DNA from: CAZMGV01 sp964621525 [NCBI: uncultured bacterium]
GTDB lineage: Bacteria > JAGRBM01
NCBI GenBank assembly: GCA_964621525.1
Contig: CAZUMS010000020.1
Location: 1-63,911, forward strand
Length of the DNA stretch: 63,911 nt
Direction of reading: 5' to 3'
In this document: piece after piece, positions 7,996 to 15,670 of the stretch
Layout: every line of letters starts with the position of its first letter
Numbering within the stretch: position 1 is the stretch's first letter
Program-made: the position numbers and the translations under genes
The notes under the pieces: model-generated
What the model was told of the DNA's origin: nothing
Database searches by the model: none
The model's input: only the letters and a program-made list of their open reading frames with translations

Positions 7996-8604
7996 TTATC
8001 CCGCGATTCGCCGCTGACGGACCCGGGCGGCGCCTTTGGCGGCGGCGCCCATGGCGAGGGCGGGCAGTCCCGCGGCGACGCCGATTCCGGCGATGACCGT
8101 TTCCCGCAGGAGCCCGGCCTCCGCTAGCGAACGGCCGCCGAACAGGCGCGCCCCCATGGCGTCGATCGTGTTGCCCGACAGGTTGCCGAGCTCGATCCCG
8201 GCGATGGACGCCTCGATCTCGTCGATCTCGGCGGGGGAGAAATACTTTTTCAGGGCCTCGCGGCTTTCGGGCGTTGGCGGAAGCCGGCCCGCCTGCGCGC
8301 ATTCCCTCGCGTAGTGGACGGCGGCGGCGAGCCGCGGTTCGCCCGGCTCGTACGTGGGGTCGAGCAGTTTGTGGATCTCCTCGAGCTCCGCCCCTTCCAG
8401 CTCGGCGAGCCCCGAGTGGATGAACGCGCAGTAGCGGCACTCGTTCACGCTCGTCACGGCGAGCATGATCTCCTCGCGGAACAGCCCGTCCACGCCGTCT
8501 TTCCCCCGGAGGGTTTTCAGCAGCGAGGGCAGGCGGCGGCCCGCCTGGCCCACCCAGTAGAGGTATTCGCCGAACGACACCGGTATCCGTTTGGAAAAGC
8601 CCAT
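7996..8604 (-). CDS. AhpD-like / carboxymuconolactone decarboxylase family protein
   Basis: A 202-residue protein with the AhpD redox motif E-x2-x-C-x2-C-x3-H: NECRYCAFIH at residues 54-63 (Cys56, Cys59, His63). AhpD-type proteins are small thiol peroxidase partners; many members have unknown substrates. The frame is open to 8757, but the ATG at 8604 with GGGGG ahead of it starts the recognisable part and leaves room for the divergent MBL gene. The C-terminal 50 residues are Ala/Gly-rich and hydrophobic, perhaps a membrane-associating helix. The low-G+C gene follows without a gap. Confidence 0.8.
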   Translation of the reverse strand: MGFSKRIPVSFGEYLYWVGQAGRRLPSLLKTLRGKDGVDGLFREEIMLAVTSVNECRYCAFIHSGLAELEGAELEEIHKLLDPTYEPGEPRLAAAVHYARECAQAGRLPPTPESREALKKYFSPAEIDEIEASIAGIELGNLSGNTIDAMGARLFGGRSLAEAGLLRETVIAGIGVAAGLPALAMGAAAKGAARVRQRRIAG

Positions 8605-8683
8605 AATCCCCCTAGGTTGGCCCTGCCCATTCGGGAGTGCAAGCCGCTGTCCGCGGGGCCCCGGACGGTCTATTCTGGAAACG

Positions 8684-9505
8684 ATGGAAGCCGAAGTCCG
8701 CACGCTGGTCATCGACGGAAACCGCACGTCGTTCAAGCCGGAGCAGAAGAACAACATCTACCTGCTGGTCCGGGGGAGGAACGCCGTCCTCATCGACGGC
8801 TGCTACGACCACGAACAGTCGCGCGCGCTGATCTCGGAACATCTCAAGGGACTCACGCTCACCGACATTCTCGTGACCCACTTCCACCCGGACCACGCGG
8901 AATCGGCCTCGCGCATCCGGCGCGAGACGGGTGCGACCCTGTGGGCCCACCCCTACGAGACGAACGTGGGCGGCTATATCAAAAAGGACGAGATCGACCG
9001 GGAACTTTCGGACGGGCTCGAGATCGGGACAGGCGCGGGGATCTCCGTCACCGCCGTCGGCACCCCCGGCCACACGATGGGACACACCTGCTTCCTCCTG
9101 GAAGAATCGCGGGTCCTGTTCACCGGCGACCATGTGATCGGCGAGGGCACCTCCTGGGTCGGTCCGCCGCACGGCTCCATCGCCGAATACATGAAGTCGC
9201 TGGAGAAGATCCGGAAACTGGGCCTCAAGGAGATCCGGGGCGGCCACGGACCCCTCGTCACGGCTCCCGACGCGAAGATCGACGAGTATTACGAGCACCG
9301 CATGATGCGCGAACGGCAGATCGTCACGGCGCTCTCGCGGGCGGCGCTCGGCGTCACCGAACTCGTGGACACCGTCTACGCCAACACCATCGACCCCAAG
9401 GTCCGCCCCCTCGCCGCGCAGGTGATGAAGGGCCACCTCGAAAAGCTCGCGGGCGAGGGACGCGCCCGCAGCGCGGACGGAAAGTGGGAGCTGGTGGCGG
9501 GCTGA
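8684..9505 (+). CDS. Metallo-beta-lactamase-fold hydrolase
   Basis: A 273-residue MBL-fold protein. The metal-binding motif THFHPDH (His66, His68, Asp70, His71), His130 in GTPGHTMGH and Asp149 in LFTGDH are intact, so a dinuclear metal site is expected. The C-terminal region (about residues 200-273, with RPLAAQVMKGHLEKL) resembles the winged-helix tail of LACTB2/glyoxalase II-like proteins. The start ATG at 8684 is chosen because upstream codons overlap the divergent promoter. The substrate is unknown. It lies 29 bases ahead of the ABC transporter gene. Confidence 0.87.
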   Translation: MEAEVRTLVIDGNRTSFKPEQKNNIYLLVRGRNAVLIDGCYDHEQSRALISEHLKGLTLTDILVTHFHPDHAESASRIRRETGATLWAHPYETNVGGYIKKDEIDRELSDGLEIGTGAGISVTAVGTPGHTMGHTCFLLEESRVLFTGDHVIGEGTSWVGPPHGSIAEYMKSLEKIRKLGLKEIRGGHGPLVTAPDAKIDEYYEHRMMRERQIVTALSRAALGVTELVDTVYANTIDPKVRPLAAQVMKGHLEKLAGEGRARSADGKWELVAG

Positions 9506-9534
9506 CCGCCGGCCGAAGCTCCCTCGCCTTCCGG

Positions 9535-11196
9535 ATGAACGCCATGAACCGGTCCGCCGCCCGCACACGCGCACTCCTGTGGGCCCACCGCCGCGAAGCC
9601 GGAACGAGCGCCGTCATGGAGCTCTGGTCGGCCGCCGCCGCCACGGGGCTCGCCGCCCTCATGGCCGACCTCATGGGCTCCCGCACGGACGGGTTCTCCG
9701 CCGGGGCGCTCCTCGTGCTCCTGCTCGTCTCGCTGATGGTGTTCGTACGCCACCTCTCGGCGAGGGCGCGGCTCCGGCTGGAGCATGTCGTCGCCCGCGA
9801 TCTCCAGCGGCGCGCCATCGACCGGCTGCTGGAGAAAAAGCTCGACCGGCAGACGGAGGGCGCCGGGGCGCTCGTCCAGGAACTCCTCGCCGACTCCGCC
9901 CGGGCGGCCTCCGCCGCGGCCGGCCTTCCGGCGCTCGTTCTGGGCGGCCCCGCCGCCACCGCCGCGCTGGCGGTGTTCCTCGTGAGCCGGGGCGGCTCGG
10001 CACTCGCCCTCCTCGCGCTCACGCTGGTCCCGCTCGCCGCCGCCCTCACCTGGAGCCTCGGACGCATGCTCGCCCGCCGGGCCGAGAAGCGGAGCCGGAG
10101 CGAGGCGGCCCTCTCGGGGGCGGCCGTCGAGCTCGGTCGCGGCATCGAGCTGCTCCAGGCCGCCGAGGGTTCCGGCAAGATCTACGAGATTGTCGCGGCT
10201 AGGGCCCGCGAGATCGAACGCCGCTCGGAGCGGATCCAGGAACTGGGTTCCCTCGCCGCGGGCCTCTCCGAAGGGCTCAAGACCGGGATTTTCCTGCTCG
10301 CCGTGTGGCTCCTGAGCCGCGAGGGGCTCGCCTCCGCCGAGAGCCTCGGCCTCCTGCCCGCCGCGTATTTTCTCTACGGCGCGGTGACGCAGATGCTCGC
10401 GGGGGGCGCGAACGCGTATGCAGGGCTCTCGCTGCTCTCGCGCCTCGCCGAGGAACCTGCGGGCACTCTCTCCGGGGCGTTCCCCCCGGCCGGCTTCAGC
10501 GCCGCGCCGGTCATCTCCATCGACCGGCTGTCGTACGGCTACCCCGGCGGCCGCGAACTGATCCGGGACCTCTCGCTCGAAATCCAGCCGGGCACCTGGC
10601 TCGCCGTCACCGGGCCGTCGGGCTGCGGCAAGACCACCCTGATCCGGGCGCTTCTCGGCTCGCTCACGATTCCCGACAGCAGGATCCGGCTCGGAGGGTT
10701 CAACCTGAACCGCATACCGGCCTCCGAGCGGCGGCGGCTCTTTTTCCTGCTCACGCAGGAGCCGCTCGTCCTCGGCTTCACGCTGCGGGAGAACTTCCAG
10801 CTCGCGAGCCCCGGCGTCTCCGAGGCCGCCATCCGGCAGGCGGTGGAACGGATGGGGCTCTCGCGCCGGGTGGACGAGATCGGCCTCGACGTGGAGCTCC
10901 GGCCGTCCCATTTTTCGGGCGGCGAGAAGGAACGGCTCTCTCTCGCCCGGCTGCTCGTCTCGGATGCGCCGGTGGCGGTGCTTGACGAGCCGGGCGTGTT
11001 CCTGGACCCGGCGAACGAGCTGGAGGTGATCGAACTGCTGGCGGAGACCGCCGGGCGGCGGACCCTCGTCACCGTCACCCACAACCCGAGGATCCTGCGC
11101 CGGGCGGATTTCGTGCTGGAACTGGGGCCTTCCGGCCACCGGCTCTACCGGAACGACCGGTCCCGGCCGAACGTGACCCCCCTCCGGCCCGCCTGA
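9535..11196 (+). CDS. ABC transporter, fused permease and ATP-binding protein
   Basis: A 553-residue half-transporter. The first 310 residues hold several hydrophobic segments (about 35-70, 130-175, 250-290) forming the membrane domain; the ATPase follows with Walker A GPSGCGKTT (360-368), Q-loop LLTQEP, signature FSGGEKERLS (460-469), Walker B VAVLDEP and H-loop VTVTHNP (His516). Layout resembles CydC/CydD or lipid exporters. The second ATG, three codons in, is an alternative start. The membrane part is short for an exporter (six helices are hard to place), so the exact topology is uncertain. The substrate is unknown. Confidence 0.85.
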   Translation: MNAMNRSAARTRALLWAHRREAGTSAVMELWSAAAATGLAALMADLMGSRTDGFSAGALLVLLLVSLMVFVRHLSARARLRLEHVVARDLQRRAIDRLLEKKLDRQTEGAGALVQELLADSARAASAAAGLPALVLGGPAATAALAVFLVSRGGSALALLALTLVPLAAALTWSLGRMLARRAEKRSRSEAALSGAAVELGRGIELLQAAEGSGKIYEIVAARAREIERRSERIQELGSLAAGLSEGLKTGIFLLAVWLLSREGLASAESLGLLPAAYFLYGAVTQMLAGGANAYAGLSLLSRLAEEPAGTLSGAFPPAGFSAAPVISIDRLSYGYPGGRELIRDLSLEIQPGTWLAVTGPSGCGKTTLIRALLGSLTIPDSRIRLGGFNLNRIPASERRRLFFLLTQEPLVLGFTLRENFQLASPGVSEAAIRQAVERMGLSRRVDEIGLDVELRPSHFSGGEKERLSLARLLVSDAPVAVLDEPGVFLDPANELEVIELLAETAGRRTLVTVTHNPRILRRADFVLELGPSGHRLYRNDRSRPNVTPLRPA

Positions 11197-11211
11197 GCAT
11201 TCCGAAAATAA

Positions 11212-11233
11212 AAATTGACTCGCGAGTCAATTT
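11212..11233. promoter_or_regulatory. 22-bp perfect palindrome ahead of the nitroreductase gene
   Basis: Arms AAATTGACTCG and CGAGTCAATTT meet without a spacer, giving 22 bases of perfect dyad symmetry, 49 bases upstream of the nitroreductase ATG and just after the ABC transporter stop. It has the form of a TetR/AcrR-type operator. It also includes TTGACT, which could serve as a -35 element, so a bound repressor would block the promoter. Confidence 0.6.
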
Positions 11234-11282
11234 CCGGGTTAGCATCCCGCCACCCCGCTCCTGGGGAGGAAGGTGCCACCCA

Positions 11283-12041
11283 ATGCCCGCTTCACCCGCC
11301 GACGGAAAACTGCTCGACCTCAACTACGAGGGCCACTGGGCCGAATTCGAGGAGATCACCCGCAGACGCCGCAGCGTCCGCAAGTATTCGGACCGCCCCA
11401 TCGCCGAGAAGGACATGAACGACATTCTCGACATGGGCGTGCTCGCGCCGAACAGCTCGAACCTCCAGCCGTTCGAGTTCTACTGGGTGCGCTCGCCGGA
11501 GAAGAAGAAAAAGCTGGTGGAGGCGTGCCTCTCCCAGAACGCGGCGAAGACGGCGCAGGAGCTCGTGATCTGCGTCGCCCGCTGGGACCAGTGGGACGAC
11601 TGCCGCAAGGAATACGCCGAGTGGCTCCGGGGCGAGCAGGGAATTCCCAAGCCCGTGATGCTCTATTACGAACGGCTCGCGCAGACCATGTACAACCAGG
11701 GGCCGCTCGGCCTCTACGGCGCCGTCCGCAAGGCGACGGTGACGGCCACGGGCCTCCTGCGCCCCATGCCGCGGGCGCCCATGTCGGACACGGACATGCG
11801 CGTCTGGGCGGTGAAAAGCGCCGCCCTCGCCTGCGAGAACGTCATGCTCGCCGCCGTGGCCAAGGGGTTCGATTCCTGCCCGATGGAGGGCATGGACGCC
11901 ATCCGCGTCGCGAAGATCGCCGGGGTCACGGGCAGCAAGTGGGACATCCCAATGGTGCTCGGCTTCGGCTACCGGTCGGAGCGGGGCCTGTGGGGGCGCC
12001 AGTGGCGGCGCGAGCGCCGGAAGCTGGTCAAGGAAATCTGA
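11283..12041 (+). CDS. Nitroreductase family protein
   Basis: A 252-residue flavoprotein of the nitroreductase superfamily. RRRSVRKYSDRPI near residue 30 and VLAPNSSNLQPFEFYWV near residue 53 are the FMN-binding phosphate and ribityl contacts; ENVMLAAVAKGFDSCPMEG in the C-terminal third is the second conserved block. The loop between residues 95 and 165 is long. A GGAGGAAGG ribosome site is 9 bases ahead of the ATG. The substrate is unknown; the palindrome upstream implies a ligand-responsive regulator. Confidence 0.88.
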   Translation: MPASPADGKLLDLNYEGHWAEFEEITRRRRSVRKYSDRPIAEKDMNDILDMGVLAPNSSNLQPFEFYWVRSPEKKKKLVEACLSQNAAKTAQELVICVARWDQWDDCRKEYAEWLRGEQGIPKPVMLYYERLAQTMYNQGPLGLYGAVRKATVTATGLLRPMPRAPMSDTDMRVWAVKSAALACENVMLAAVAKGFDSCPMEGMDAIRVAKIAGVTGSKWDIPMVLGFGYRSERGLWGRQWRRERRKLVKEI

Positions 12042-12141
12042 CCGGGGTGTGCCGCTACTTGTCACACACTCCGTCTAAAAACCGGCTATAGTCGTTCCGT
12101 GCCTGAGGGGGCGTGGCCGGTACGACGGGGAGTGTGCCGCC

Positions 12142-12498
12142 TTGATCTGCTCGAACTGCGCCGTCTGCGGACGCGAGATCCGCGATACGGACGATTACGC
12201 CGAACTGAACCTGACGCTCTGGAACCGCCGGGAGGGGTCCGCCCGGCGGGAAACCCTCGTCGCGGTCTGCCGCTTCTGCGTGGCGGACGCGGAACTGGAA
12301 GAATCCGGGCGTCCCTGCGCGAAAGTGGTCGCGCTGGGCCGCCACCTTCTGGTCCACGACCGGGTGGAACCGGCAGAGGCATCCGCCCGGCCGTTCGACC
12401 TCGATTCCTACGAACCCGAAACGGGCGTCACGGACGACGGGCTTGAGCTGCCCGGCCCGGAGCCCCTGCCGGACAAGAACCGGCACAACCTGCACTGA
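12142..12498 (+). CDS. Small Cys-rich (zinc-ribbon-like) hypothetical protein
   Basis: A 118-residue protein with two cysteine pairs, CSNCAVC at residues 3-9 and CRFC near residue 43, that could form a zinc ribbon. The C-terminal half is acidic and Pro-rich without recognisable domains. No ATG is available; the TTG at 12142 with GGGGAG 9 bases ahead is the best start. It stands alone between the nitroreductase and rimO genes. Function unknown. Confidence 0.6.
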   Translation: MICSNCAVCGREIRDTDDYAELNLTLWNRREGSARRETLVAVCRFCVADAELEESGRPCAKVVALGRHLLVHDRVEPAEASARPFDLDSYEPETGVTDDGLELPGPEPLPDKNRHNLH

Positions 12499-12556
12499 CC
12501 GGTTGCCTTCGGCGGTTTAATGCCCATAATCCCCGCGCGGCCGTGGTGGCCGGCGG

Positions 12557-13975
12557 GTGATTCCGGTGTCTTCAGTTTCCCAGTCAGCGGGCCTCGGGCC
12601 GAAGAAGATCTTTCTTCAGAGCCTCGGCTGTCCGAAGAACCTCGTCGATTCCGAGGTGATGCTCGGCCTGCTCCGCAGGCGCGGCTTCGAGGTCGCACGC
12701 TCGGAGGACGAGGCGCACATCATCGTCGTCAATACGTGCAGCTTCATCTCGTCCGCCAAGCAGGAGAGCCTCGACACGATCCTGGGTCTCTCGAAGATGA
12801 AGACCGGCGGCGCGTGCGAGAAGCTCGTCGTCACCGGCTGCCTGCCGCAGAACTTCCGCGGCGAGAACATGCACGAGGCCCTGCCCGAGGTGGACCGGTT
12901 CCTGGGCACGGGCGAGTTCGCGAAGATCGCCGACGTGATCGACGATCTCTACGGCGGGGAGCTTTCGCTGCCGCCGGTGGGCGACCCCGAGGCGACGTTC
13001 GAGGCGTTCTCGCAGCGCGAGCGGTCCGGCCCTGCCTACACGAGCTTCCTCAAGATCGCCGAGGGCTGCAACCGCACCTGCTCCTTCTGCATCATCCCGC
13101 AGCTCCGGGGCGCGCAGCGCTCAAGGCCCCTGAAGGACATCCTCGCCGAGGCCGCGAGACTCGGGAGCGAAGGCTGCCGCGAGATCAACCTGATCGCACA
13201 GGACCTCACCTCCTACGGCGAGGACCTGCCCGGACGCCCGAAACTGGCGGAACTCCTGCGCGAGCTCGTGCAGGTGGACGGCATCGAGTGGATCCGGCTC
13301 ATGTACAACTACCCGGACAAGTTCACGCCGGAACTGGTGGACCTGCTCGGCTCCGAAAAGAAGATCGTCAAGTACCTCGACATGCCTATTCAGCACGCCG
13401 ACGACACCGTGCTGAAGCACATGCGCCGCAACACCCGCGAGAAGGTGATCCGGGACCTCATGACCCGGCTCCGGCACGACATCCCGGGCCTCGTGCTCCG
13501 AACGACGTTCATCACCGGGTTTCCGGGGGAGACGGACGAGCAGTTCGAGAAGCTCGTCGATTTCGTCGAGGAGTACGAGTTCGACCGCATGGGGGCGTTC
13601 GCCTATTCGAAGGAAGACAACACGCCCGCCGGGCAGATGGACGGCCAGGTGGCCGAGGGCGTTAAGAAGAAGCGTCTCGCCCGGCTCATGCGCGTCCAGC
13701 AGCGCATCGCCCGGGACCGCTCGAAGGCGCTCGTCGGAAAGACCCTGAACGTGCTCGTCGAGGGGCCGCACCCGGAAAGCGAGCACCTGCTCTCCGGGCG
13801 CACCGAAGGCATGGCTCCCGATATCGACGGCTCCGTCCATGTCGCCGGGGTTCAGAGCCAGGAATACGGGGAACAGATCCAGGATATCGACCGGAACCGT
13901 TTCACCGGGAGGATCGTTCCCGTGAAGATCACCGGCGCGGACGTCTACGATCTCGTGGGCGAGATTCTGGTCTAG
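12557..13975 (+). CDS. rimO: Ribosomal protein S12 methylthiotransferase RimO
   Basis: A 472-residue radical-SAM enzyme that methylthiolates Asp89 of ribosomal protein S12. The N-terminal MTTase part has the three cluster cysteines (LQSLGCPKN, VVNTCSFI, VVTGCLPQ), followed by the radical-SAM CNRTCSFCIIP (C-x3-C-x2-C) and a C-terminal TRAM domain. The RimO-typical SLGCPKNLVDSE separates it from MiaB. The start is uncertain: GTG 12557 is used, and a GTG three codons later is equally possible. The last 4 bases overlap convergently with the toxin gene downstream. Confidence 0.95.
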   Translation: MIPVSSVSQSAGLGPKKIFLQSLGCPKNLVDSEVMLGLLRRRGFEVARSEDEAHIIVVNTCSFISSAKQESLDTILGLSKMKTGGACEKLVVTGCLPQNFRGENMHEALPEVDRFLGTGEFAKIADVIDDLYGGELSLPPVGDPEATFEAFSQRERSGPAYTSFLKIAEGCNRTCSFCIIPQLRGAQRSRPLKDILAEAARLGSEGCREINLIAQDLTSYGEDLPGRPKLAELLRELVQVDGIEWIRLMYNYPDKFTPELVDLLGSEKKIVKYLDMPIQHADDTVLKHMRRNTREKVIRDLMTRLRHDIPGLVLRTTFITGFPGETDEQFEKLVDFVEEYEFDRMGAFAYSKEDNTPAGQMDGQVAEGVKKKRLARLMRVQQRIARDRSKALVGKTLNVLVEGPHPESEHLLSGRTEGMAPDIDGSVHVAGVQSQEYGEQIQDIDRNRFTGRIVPVKITGADVYDLVGEILV

Positions 13976-14277
13976 CCGGAACCGATCAGCGGACCCGCGT
14001 CCCGTCTGCCGTGAATAACTGCCAGAATTTGCACCGTCCCGGAGCCGTGCCGGTACACGATCCGGTAGCTGCCCTCGACCAGCTGGCGGAGACCGATACC
14101 GGGCTTTTCCGGAACCTCCGCGCCCGATTCGGGAAAAAACTCGAGCTGGGCCACAAGGGCTTCAACCAGCCGGGCCGCCGCCGGCGGACTGTCAGCGGCT
14201 ATATGGGCGGCGATGCTTTCGAGATCGGACAGGGCTCCGGGTGTCCACTCGATCGCCGCTTTCTTCCTGTAGGACAT
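13972..14277 (-). CDS. ParE/RelE-family toxin
   Basis: A 101-residue protein with the ParE/RelE plasmid-stabilisation fold: N-terminal EWTPGALSDLESIAAHIAADSP, then the C-terminal strand pattern LVEGSYRIVYRHGSGTVQILAVIHGRRD. Members either poison gyrase (ParE) or cleave mRNA on the ribosome (RelE); this one reads more like ParE/YoeB-like relatives but the target is unresolved. The ATG at 14277 lies inside the 3' end of the antitoxin gene (86-base overlap). Confidence 0.9.
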   Translation of the reverse strand: MSYRKKAAIEWTPGALSDLESIAAHIAADSPPAAARLVEALVAQLEFFPESGAEVPEKPGIGLRQLVEGSYRIVYRHGSGTVQILAVIHGRRDAGPLIGSG

Positions 14278-14551
14278 ATTTCTTCAAAAGCCTTTCCTTC
14301 GCTTCCGCATGGGAAACCAGCTTCCCTTCGTCCGCTTCGCGGATTCCCCGGTCGATCGCAGCAAGAGCACGCTCCCGCCCGGTGAGGCGCTCGTAGTCGG
14401 CGGGGGAGAGGAACACCCCGGCGGCGCGGCCGTGGCGGGTGACGACGACCGGGCGGCCCGTCTCGGCGAGCTGCTTCAGGTATTTCGCGGGCCGGGTCTT
14501 GAACTCCCCGATGGGGACGAGGTCTTCCGAGATGTCGATATTCCGGGCCAT
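14192..14551 (-). CDS. Phd/YefM-type antitoxin of the ParE pair
   Basis: A 119-residue protein: LVPIGEFKTRPAKYLKQLAETGRPVVVTRHGRAAGVFLSPADYERL is a Phd/YefM DNA-binding domain, followed by a charged helix ending AKERLLKKY. The final 28 residues (RVDTRSPVRSRKHRRPYSR tail) are encoded in the region overlapping the toxin gene and look like random out-of-frame translation. The ATG at 14551 has AAGGAG 8 bases ahead; an in-frame extension to 14860 runs into the divergent methyltransferase gene and is rejected. Confidence 0.88.
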   Translation of the reverse strand: MARNIDISEDLVPIGEFKTRPAKYLKQLAETGRPVVVTRHGRAAGVFLSPADYERLTGRERALAAIDRGIREADEGKLVSHAEAKERLLKKYVLQEESGDRVDTRSPVRSRKHRRPYSR

Positions 14552-14561
14552 ATCCAGCTCC

Positions 14562-14579
14562 TTATTCAGCTCTGAATAA
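14562..14579. promoter_or_regulatory. 18-bp palindrome, likely operator of the ParE-antitoxin operon
   Basis: TTATTCAG and CTGAATAA form perfect inverted arms around CT, 10 bases upstream of the antitoxin ATG and adjoining its SD. The site also lies between this operon and the divergent methyltransferase gene, so it could affect both. Binding by the Phd-type antitoxin is the likely role. Confidence 0.6.
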
Positions 14580-14627
14580 TGACCTGAACTCCGGCCTGCT
14601 TCAACCCGCGTTTTCCCGGCTCCGGAA

Positions 14628-15326
14628 ATGAGGTATGAAACGGCCGTGCCGTTCAAGGAAACCATCAAGCGGCTACTCGGCAGGGGGCCGGCCTGGCCGC
14701 CGGAGCGGGACGCCCTGTTCCACCGGGTCGCACCGTTCACGATGCTCGGGCCCGAGCGGCTGAACTCGCTGCTCGAGCTGGCCGGGCGGGTGAAGGAAGT
14801 GCCCGGCGACTTCGTGGAGATCGGCACCTGCCGGGGCGGAAGCGCCGCTCTTCTGTGCAACCGCGTGAAGGAGGACGGCTGGAACCGGCACGTCCACCTG
14901 TTCGATTCGTTTCAGGGCCACCCGAAAACGACCAAAGACCCCTCCGCTCCGGACCGCACGCTCGTGGAGGAGTGGGGCGGCACGATGGTCGCCTCGATGG
15001 ACGACGTGAAAAAGGCCTGCCGCTCGCTGGACGCCTTCGACGGCCGCTGGGTGTCGATTCACCCCGGCTGGATCGAGGAAACGCTGGAGCCTGCCGGAAT
15101 CCGGCAGGTGGCGCTCGCCCATGTCGATGTGGACTGGTACGAGCCGACGTTTTATTCGCTGACAACGCTGCTTCCGAAAATCCCGCCGGGCGGTTTTATC
15201 CAGGTGGACGACTACCACTACTTCGAGGGCTGCCGGAAAGCGGTCGATGAGTTCGTCACCGGTTCGAGCGGGCGGGCGCGCATCGAGAGCTTCGTGAAGG
15301 TGGCGGCAATCATTTGCATCCGCTGA
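14628..15326 (+). CDS. TylF-like SAM-dependent O-methyltransferase
   Basis: A 232-residue class I methyltransferase of the TylF/macrocin O-methyltransferase type. The SAM-binding loop VEIGTCRGGSAALL, the HLFDSFQGHPKTTKD segment, the metal-contacting LAHVDVDWYEPT and the IQVDDYHYFEGCRKAVDEF segment are family hallmarks. Substrates in this family are usually sugar or glycan hydroxyls. GTG at 14646 is an alternative start. It is divergent from the toxin-antitoxin operon. Confidence 0.85.
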   Translation: MRYETAVPFKETIKRLLGRGPAWPPERDALFHRVAPFTMLGPERLNSLLELAGRVKEVPGDFVEIGTCRGGSAALLCNRVKEDGWNRHVHLFDSFQGHPKTTKDPSAPDRTLVEEWGGTMVASMDDVKKACRSLDAFDGRWVSIHPGWIEETLEPAGIRQVALAHVDVDWYEPTFYSLTTLLPKIPPGGFIQVDDYHYFEGCRKAVDEFVTGSSGRARIESFVKVAAIICIR

Positions 15327-15369
15327 AGCTGCCCCCCTTAAAAATTTTTCCCGGTGTCCCCAAAAGCTC

Positions 15370-15457
15370 GCCGAACGACCGTTCAAGGAAATCCGGCAAA
15401 GCGAGGGTTTTAGAGGCGAATCAGACCGAGCGACAGTTCACCGAACAATCGTTCGGT
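15370..15457. promoter_or_regulatory. Two TetR-type operator-like palindromes ahead of the acyl-CoA dehydrogenase pair
   Basis: The 344-base gap 15327-15670 holds two related dyads: CCGAAC-GACC-GTTCAA (15371-15386, imperfect) and ACCGAAC-AATC-GTTCGGT (15440-15457, perfect arms of 7). Both share the core CGAAC-N4-GTTC. This fits binding of a dimeric regulator at two sites about 70 bp apart. The rest of the gap apart from the promoter at 15497 shows no gene. Confidence 0.55.
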
Positions 15458-15496
15458 CATGTTCGACGAGCCCAAACCCCTTAGAAACACGCGGGT

Positions 15497-15525
15497 TTGA
15501 CGCTTTCCGCCAAGAGGGGTAAATC
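15497..15525 (+). promoter_or_regulatory. Candidate promoter of the acyl-CoA dehydrogenase operon
   Basis: TTGACG (15497-15502) is followed after 17 bp by TAAATC (15520-15525). The spacing is ideal and the -35 box is 5 of 6; the -10 box is weak. It lies 40 bases downstream of the perfect CGAAC-N4-GTTC palindrome and 145 bases ahead of the first gene. Confidence 0.4.
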
Positions 15526-15670
15526 CGCTCTCGCCTTTTGACGGGGCGGGCTTTGGGCGAGAGACAGCAGTCCCTGGCGGTACTCTCCACCCTTGGGCCA
15601 TCCCCTTCGAAACAACCGGGTCCGAATCTGCCTGCACGGGCAGAACGGGCACCACCACTGGAGGTCCAAC

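Noticed and set aside
9376-11139. Minus-strand long open frame opposite the ABC transporter
   Set aside because: The plus strand codes for a complete ABC ATPase with Walker and signature motifs; the antisense frame has no recognisable domain and a typical GC-shadow composition.
12055-12088. GTGTG...CACAC stem after the nitroreductase gene as terminator
   Set aside because: Only 5 bp arms, long loop and no T-tract; too weak to support.
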